From: Streptomyces sp. TRM68367
Lineage (GTDB): Bacteria > Actinomycetota > Actinomycetes > Streptomycetales > Streptomycetaceae
DNA length: 58,381 nucleotides
Assembly (NCBI RefSeq): GCF_014495685.1
Contig: NZ_JACTVI010000013.1
Coordinates: 1 to 58,381 of the forward strand
Direction of reading: 5' to 3'
The notes under the pieces were generated by a model. It was not told the DNA's origin. It searched no databases and saw only the letters and a list, made by a program, of their open reading frames with translations. A program made the translations under genes and the position numbers. The first letter of the stretch is position 1. Each line of letters starts with the position of its first letter. This document shows, in pieces, positions 53,686-58,381 of the stretch.

Positions 53686-54249
53686 ATGGCCATAGCGCAG
53701 CCCGAACGGGGCGGGCTGCTGCCCGAGCGGACGGCACCCACTCGCGGCTCTCTCGCCACCACCGCCTGCATGGAGACCTTGCAGGTCGGCTATCTGCACG
53801 CCGTGGCGGCGGCCGCGGGCTGTTCGCTGTCCCAGCCGTTCCCGGACAACGGCATCGACTGGCACGTCAGCCACAGCGCGCCCGGGCACACCGTCGACGA
53901 CGAGGTCACCATCAAGGTGCAGCTCAAGGCGACGTACCAGGTCGCGCCGAACCCACCGGGCCGCTTCTCCTTCACGCTCGACAACGACCACCTGGCGAAA
54001 CTCGCCCGCACCCCGGTCTCCGTGCACAAGATCCTGGTCGTGATGATCGTGCCGCGCTCGCGCGAGCAGTGGCTGCGCGCCGGCCACGACGGGCTCGACC
54101 TCAGGCACTGCTGCTACTGGATCAACCTCGCCGGGCACCCGATCACGGGCCGGCGCCGCACCACCGTGCGGATACCGACCTCACGCATCTTCGACGACCG
54201 GGCGCTGTGCGAGATCATGACGCGGGTCGGGACGGGAGGGAAACCGTGA
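53686..54249 (+). CDS. DUF4365 protein, predicted nuclease fold
   Basis: A 187-residue protein from ATG 53686. DUF4365 features are NGIDWHVSHS, then TIKVQLKAT, which together give D...QLK, the pattern of a PD-(D/E)xK-like nuclease core. The C-terminus has CCYWINLAGHP. The product may cut DNA or be a binding remnant of that fold. It overlaps the next gene by 4 bp (GTGA), so both are made together. The biological role is unknown. Confidence 0.8.
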   Translation: MAIAQPERGGLLPERTAPTRGSLATTACMETLQVGYLHAVAAAAGCSLSQPFPDNGIDWHVSHSAPGHTVDDEVTIKVQLKATYQVAPNPPGRFSFTLDNDHLAKLARTPVSVHKILVVMIVPRSREQWLRAGHDGLDLRHCCYWINLAGHPITGRRRTTVRIPTSRIFDDRALCEIMTRVGTGGKP

Positions 54250-55508
54250 CGCACCGCTCGACCGACGAACCCGTACGACCAGCCAGGCCCCACCCCGTAG
54301 ACGCCGCGTGGCATGGCCGGCCGCCCGGGCCCGGCCAGGTCGACCCGGCCGTGCTCAGCGCCCTGCTGCACCGCCACGGCTGGCAGCGCCGCGGCGGCGC
54401 CGCCGGACGGTACGGCCGCTGGACTCCGCCCGGCCCCGGCGGCAGCGGCACCAGCCTGCTCGTGCCCGAGAGCCGCGCCTTCCCCGACAGCGACGACCTG
54501 CTCGCCGAGGCCCTGCTCGCGTTGTCCCGCAGCGGCACCCCCTCCGCGCGCGAGGTCCTGGTCTCCCTCGCCGTGCCCAGCGACGAGATCCGCTGGTCGC
54601 GCGACGTACCGGCCGGACCCGGCGGCGCCGCGCCCTGGACCGTCGAGGAACAACTGCGCAAGGGCGCCCGCCGCATGCTGCTCGCGGGCGCCCTCGCCAC
54701 GCGCGCGCGTAGCGGCTACCACGGCGCCCGGCACCGGCGGGCCGCGGCCGCCGCCCTGGAGAACGTCCTGGTGGGCTCGGCCGCCGACGGCCGCCTCACC
54801 GCCCTCGTGCCCGTCGCCGACGGCCGCCCCCTCGCCGTATGCCTCCACCAGGCCCTGCACGCCGCCCGCGAGGCCATCGACTACCGGCGGGCCACCGGCG
54901 GCATGGACGCCTTCGACGGGGCCGTCGAGGCGGGCGTCAGCCACGAGCTCACCGAGGCCCTCGCCGCCCTCGTCCGGGGCACCGAGGGCGCCCGCATCGC
55001 CGTCGCGTGGGCCCCGGCCGTCGGGGTGCCCGAGGGCTGCGCGGCCTCCGCCGAACCCGTCGAGTTCTCGCCCGGCGACCTGCCGGCACTGCGCGAGGCC
55101 GGCGCCCGCTACCAGCGCGCGGAGCCCTCCGTGCCCGTGCGGATCACCGGCACGGTGGTACGGATGCGCAGGTCGGGGCCGCGCGGCGCGGGCACCGTAC
55201 GGCTGCGCGTGCTGACCGGCGCCGAGGTCCCGCACGTGCGGATCACCCTCGACGAGGAGGCCTACCGCATCGCAGGGCACGCCCACCTCGTCGGGCTGCC
55301 GATGCGGGTGCACGGGCGGCTGGAGAGCCGGGGCGGCTTCCGGCGGCTGACCGGGGCCTCAGGCGTCGTACCCGTGCAGGTCGACGAGGCCGAGCGGGAC
55401 CGGCTGATGAAGGCCCTCCAGGAGCACCTGGACTTCTTCGGGGAGGCCTGCGGAGGAGAGGAGGGCGGGGACTACGAGGAGGAGTACGGCGAGGACTGCG
55501 GGGACTGA
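54246..55508 (+). CDS. Conserved partner of the DUF4365 protein, function unknown
   Basis: A 420-residue protein from GTG 54246 (GGAGGGAAACC before it). Its first 65 residues are Pro/Arg/Gly-rich. The central part is alpha-helical ([34 protein letters not shown]). Residues about 295-385 look like an OB-like beta-barrel ([32 protein letters not shown]). It ends in an acidic tail ([16 protein letters not shown]). No catalytic signature is recognised. A nucleic-acid-binding partner for the nuclease-like DUF4365 protein is inferred. Confidence 0.75.
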   Translation: MTHRSTDEPVRPARPHPVDAAWHGRPPGPGQVDPAVLSALLHRHGWQRRGGAAGRYGRWTPPGPGGSGTSLLVPESRAFPDSDDLLAEALLALSRSGTPSAREVLVSLAVPSDEIRWSRDVPAGPGGAAPWTVEEQLRKGARRMLLAGALATRARSGYHGARHRRAAAAALENVLVGSAADGRLTALVPVADGRPLAVCLHQALHAAREAIDYRRATGGMDAFDGAVEAGVSHELTEALAALVRGTEGARIAVAWAPAVGVPEGCAASAEPVEFSPGDLPALREAGARYQRAEPSVPVRITGTVVRMRRSGPRGAGTVRLRVLTGAEVPHVRITLDEEAYRIAGHAHLVGLPMRVHGRLESRGGFRRLTGASGVVPVQVDEAERDRLMKALQEHLDFFGEACGGEEGGDYEEEYGEDCGD

Positions 55509-55600
55509 TTTCGCGGTGGGCCGTCCGGGGTCGGTACGATCCTTACTCATGCGCGCGCTCCGGTATGGCGCCGCACCCCACCTTCAGTCAGGAGAGACCG

Positions 55601-57577
55601 GTGTCAGACGTCCGTGTGATCATCCAACGCGATTCCGAGCGGGAAGAACGCGTGGTGACGACGGGCACTACGGCCGCCGAGCTCTTCGCCGGCGAACGCT
55701 CGATCATCGCCGCGCGCGTGGCCGGCGAGCTCAGGGACCTGTCCTACGTCGTCTCCGAGGGCGACGAGGTCGAGGGCGTCGAGATCTCCTCCGAGGACGG
55801 TCTGAACATCCTGCGCCACTCCACCGCGCACGTCATGGCGCAGGCCGTACAGGAGCTCTTCCCCGAGGCCAAGCTGGGCATCGGCCCGCCGGTCAAGGAC
55901 GGCTTCTACTACGACTTCGACGTCGAGAAGCCGTTCACGCCCGAGGATCTCAAGGCCGTCGAGAAGAAGATGCAGGAGATCCAGAAGCGCGGCCAGCGCT
56001 TCGCCCGCCGCGTGGTGACCGACGAGGCCGCCCGCGAGGAGCTGGCGTCGGAGCCGTACAAGCTGGAACTGATCGGGCTGAAGGGCGCGGCCTCCTCCGA
56101 CGACGGCGCGGACGTCGAGGTCGGCGCCGGCGAGCTGACGATCTACGACAACCTGGACGCCAAGACCGGCGAGCTGTGCTGGAAGGACCTGTGCCGCGGT
56201 CCCCACCTGCCCACCACCCGGAACATTCCGGCGTTCAAGCTGATGCGCAACGCGGGCGCCTACTGGCGCGGCAGCGAGAAGAACCCCATGCTGCAGCGCA
56301 TCTACGGCACCGCCTGGCCGTCCAAGGACGAGCTGAAGCAGTACCTGGACTTCCTCGCCGAGGCCGAGAAGCGCGACCACCGCAAGCTGGGCCACGAGCT
56401 GGACCTGTTCTCCGTCCCGGAGCAGATCGGCTCCGGCCTGGCCGTCTTCCACCCCAAGGGCGGCGTCATCCGCCGGGTCATGGAGGACTACTCGCGTAAG
56501 CGGCACGAGGAGGCGGGCTACGAGTTCGTCTACACCCCGCACGCGACGAAGGGGAAGCTCTTCGAGACCTCGGGCCACCTGGACTGGTACGCCGACGGCA
56601 TGTACCCGCCCATGCAGCTCGACGAGGGCGTGGACTACTACCTCAAGCCCATGAACTGCCCGATGCACAACCTGATCTTCGACGCGCGCGGGCGTTCGTA
56701 CCGTGAACTGCCCATGCGGCTGTTCGAGTTCGGGACCGTGTACCGGTACGAGAAGTCGGGCGTCGTGCACGGCCTGACCCGTGCCCGCGGCTTCACCCAG
56801 GACGACGCGCACATCTACTGCACGCGCGAGCAGATGTCCGACGAGCTCGACAAACTGCTCACCTTCGTCCTCGACCTGCTGCGCGACTACGGCCTGACCG
56901 ACTTCTACCTGGAGCTGTCCACCAAGGACCCGGAGAAGTACGTCGGGACGGACGAGGTGTGGGATGAGGCCACCGAGACGCTGCGCGAGGTCGCCGAGAA
57001 GCAGGGCCTGCCGCTGGTCCCGGACCCGGGCGGTGCCGCCTTCTACGGGCCGAAGATCTCCGTGCAGACCCGGGACGCCATCGGCCGGAACTGGCAGATG
57101 TCGACGATCCAGCTCGACTTCAACCTGCCGGAGCGCTTCGACCTGGAGTACACGGCCGCCGACGGCACCAAGCAGCGGCCGGTCATGATCCACCGCGCCC
57201 TGTTCGGTTCGATCGAGCGTTTCTTCGCAGTACTCCTGGAGCACTACGCGGGCGCCTTCCCGGCGTGGCTGGCGCCGGTCCAGGCGGTCGGCATCCCGGT
57301 CGGGGACGCGCACGTCGAGTACCTGGAGAAGTTCGCCGCGGCGGCCAAGCGGCAGGGCCTGCGGGTCGAGGTCGACTCCTCCTCCGACCGCATGCAGAAG
57401 AAGATCCGCAACGCCCAGAAGCAGAAGGTGCCCTTCATGGTCATCGCGGGCGACGAGGACATGGCGGGCGGCGCGGTGTCCTTCCGCTACCGCGACGGCT
57501 CGCAGGAGAACGGCATCCCGGCCGACGACGCCATCGCGAAGATCGTGAAGGTCGTCGAGGAGCGGGCGCAGGTCTGA
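55601..57577 (+). CDS. thrS: Threonyl-tRNA synthetase
   Basis: A 658-residue class-II synthetase from GTG 55601 (CAGGAGAGACCG upstream). The TGS domain occupies residues 1-65. A second additional domain ([15 protein letters not shown]) supports editing. The catalytic core has zinc site MNCPMHN and a motif-2-like [18 protein letters not shown]. The C-terminal anticodon-binding domain starts near residue 555. The upstream 92 bp has a TACGAT -10-like element and no T-box. Confidence 0.97.
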   Translation: MSDVRVIIQRDSEREERVVTTGTTAAELFAGERSIIAARVAGELRDLSYVVSEGDEVEGVEISSEDGLNILRHSTAHVMAQAVQELFPEAKLGIGPPVKDGFYYDFDVEKPFTPEDLKAVEKKMQEIQKRGQRFARRVVTDEAAREELASEPYKLELIGLKGAASSDDGADVEVGAGELTIYDNLDAKTGELCWKDLCRGPHLPTTRNIPAFKLMRNAGAYWRGSEKNPMLQRIYGTAWPSKDELKQYLDFLAEAEKRDHRKLGHELDLFSVPEQIGSGLAVFHPKGGVIRRVMEDYSRKRHEEAGYEFVYTPHATKGKLFETSGHLDWYADGMYPPMQLDEGVDYYLKPMNCPMHNLIFDARGRSYRELPMRLFEFGTVYRYEKSGVVHGLTRARGFTQDDAHIYCTREQMSDELDKLLTFVLDLLRDYGLTDFYLELSTKDPEKYVGTDEVWDEATETLREVAEKQGLPLVPDPGGAAFYGPKISVQTRDAIGRNWQMSTIQLDFNLPERFDLEYTAADGTKQRPVMIHRALFGSIERFFAVLLEHYAGAFPAWLAPVQAVGIPVGDAHVEYLEKFAAAAKRQGLRVEVDSSSDRMQKKIRNAQKQKVPFMVIAGDEDMAGGAVSFRYRDGSQENGIPADDAIAKIVKVVEERAQV

Positions 57578-57601
57578 CGGGCGCAGTTCTGCGTACGCGC
57601 A

Positions 57602-57643
57602 AAGGCCCCCGGGGAGTCAGCGGGGCGGTTTGCCGGGGGCCTT
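57602..57643 (+). terminator. thrS terminator
   Basis: AAGGCCCCCGG pairs perfectly with CCGGGGGCCTT around a 20-base loop, followed by GTCG. It lies 25 bp after the stop. Confidence 0.75.
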
Positions 57644-57717
57644 GTCGCAGTCCCTCGGGGGTCTTTGTCACAGCCCCTCCGGCCCGCCGGGCAGGCGTGA
57701 CGCCATATGCTGCACGC

Positions 57718-58266
57718 ATGACGAGTGAGCCGGAGCAGCAGTGGGGAGTGGGCACGCAGGACGCGTTCCAGCGTCTGTGGACGCCCCACCGGATGGCCTA
57801 CATCCAGGGCGAGAACAAGCCGAGCGGCCCGGGAGCCGACGACGGCTGCCCCTTCTGCGCGATCCCGGCCAAGTCCGACGAGGACGGGCTGATCATCAGG
57901 CGCGGCGAGCAGGTGTACGCGGTGCTCAACCTGTACCCCTACAACGGCGGCCACCTCATGACCGTGCCGTACCGCCACGTCGCCGACTACACCGACCTGA
58001 CCGCGGCGGAGACTGCCGAGCTGGCCGAGCTGACCAAGCAGGCGATGACGGCCCTGCGCAGCGCGTCCGGCGCCCACGGCTTCAACATCGGCATGAACCA
58101 GGGCACGGTGGCCGGCGCCGGCATCGCAGCCCACCTCCACCAGCACATCGTCCCGCGCTGGGGCGGTGACACGAACTTCATGCCGGTTGTCGGCCACACG
58201 CGAGTGCTGCCGCAGCTCCTGGCCGACACGAGGAAGATGCTGGCGGACGCCTGGCCGACGCACTGA
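57718..58266 (+). CDS. HIT-family hydrolase
   Basis: A 182-residue histidine-triad protein from ATG 57718. The catalytic motif is HLHQHIVPRW, and DGCPFCAIPA near residue 44 may bind zinc. NLYPYNGGHLMTVPYRHVADY is the nucleotide pocket. It probably splits a dinucleoside polyphosphate or nucleotide phosphoramidate. TATGCT about 8 bases upstream of the start suggests a leaderless transcript. Its order after thrS is conserved in actinobacteria. Confidence 0.92.
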   Translation: MTSEPEQQWGVGTQDAFQRLWTPHRMAYIQGENKPSGPGADDGCPFCAIPAKSDEDGLIIRRGEQVYAVLNLYPYNGGHLMTVPYRHVADYTDLTAAETAELAELTKQAMTALRSASGAHGFNIGMNQGTVAGAGIAAHLHQHIVPRWGGDTNFMPVVGHTRVLPQLLADTRKMLADAWPTH

Positions 58267-58287
58267 TCTTCAGTGCTGGGGCGTGAC

Positions 58288-58350
58288 CAGCCTTTCCGGC
58301 GTGTGAGGACGAGGCCGAAGCGGGGGTCTTGGGGGCGCAGCCCCCAGGGA
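58288..58350. repeat. Dispersed extragenic repeat, family B copy 2
   Basis: It shares GAGGACGAGGCCGAAG and TCTTGGGGGCGCAGCCCC with 14299-14360. The GGGGGCGCAGCCCCC part is a hairpin and may terminate the HIT gene. Confidence 0.6.
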
Positions 58351-58356
58351 CCGCAA

Positions 58357-58376
58357 CCCCCCCCCCCCCCCCCCCC
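58357..58376. repeat. 20-base poly-C run
   Basis: A homopolymer of 20 C at the very end of the window. Its length may be a sequencing or assembly artefact. Confidence 0.8.
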
Positions 58377-58381
58377 GGCCC

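Noticed and set aside
52773..54245. N-terminal extension of the DUF4365 partner frame back to 52773
   Set aside because: This part is antisense to the DnaQ-like exonuclease and overlaps DUF4365. GTG 54246 has a strong RBS and a coupled start.
55509..55600. T-box leader upstream of thrS
   Set aside because: The gap is only 92 bp and lacks the T-box core and a specifier stem.

Overview
This 58.4 kb window is chromosomal DNA of a Streptomyces species. The support is the very high GC with strong third-position bias, the ssgB sporulation gene, an argCJBD-argR cluster with actinobacterial ARG boxes, many GTG starts, and typical Streptomyces extragenic repeats. From memory, the gene order resembles the S. 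coelicolor region from the arg cluster (around SCO1580) down to thrS (around SCO1531). No database search was possible, so family names rest on recognised motifs.

Left edge (1-1390): a decayed Tn7-like element on the minus strand. It has tnsA-like, tniB-like and tniQ-like remnants with a fused deletion junction and an in-frame amber stop. It abuts the promoter of the arginine cluster argC-argJ-argB-argD-argR (1434-6356). Next, on the minus strand, is a flavin electron-transfer module: transmembrane FAD/NAD reductase, double FMN-binding protein and ApbE flavinyltransferase (6439-9407). A PPOX-fold protein and a secreted protein with a duplicated domain follow. argG and argH (11509-14268) complete the arginine pathway, and argG carries its own ARG box.

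Middle (14.4-24.5 kb): aldo/keto reductase, histidine-kinase pseudogene, plsC-like acyltransferase, a Tat-exported glycerophosphodiesterase with a PHO-box-like element, a small sigma factor, GNAT enzymes, two membrane proteins and a HAD phosphatase. An orphan methionine-importer ATPase (metN) lies behind a Cys-rich leader peptide; its permease and binding-protein genes have collapsed into a short deletion scar. Corrinoid genes follow: cbiET, a 1769-residue BluB-CobT fusion with a roughly 1200-residue low-complexity N-terminus, and cysG.

31-44 kb: SpoU/TrmH methyltransferase, Nudix hydrolase, GNAT pseudogene, Ser/Thr kinase, small proteins, a phosphotransferase, a His-rich zinc-ribbon protein, a tRNA cluster (Val-Val-Val-Cys-Gly), pabB/pabC-like genes, GNAT, a DsbA-like protein, small membrane proteins, a CGNR zinc-finger protein, ssgB and a TIGR02611 membrane protein.

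Right part: two identical tRNA-Val(CAC) genes bracket a 7.6 kb block. It holds a sugar ABC importer (binding lipoprotein plus two permeases, no ATPase), a YesL-like protein and a Tat-exported exo-rhamnogalacturonan-lyase-like enzyme, behind a clear promoter with LacI-type operators. A DnaQ-like exonuclease, a DUF4365 protein coupled to an unknown partner, thrS and a HIT-family protein follow. The window ends in an extragenic repeat and a 20-base poly-C run.
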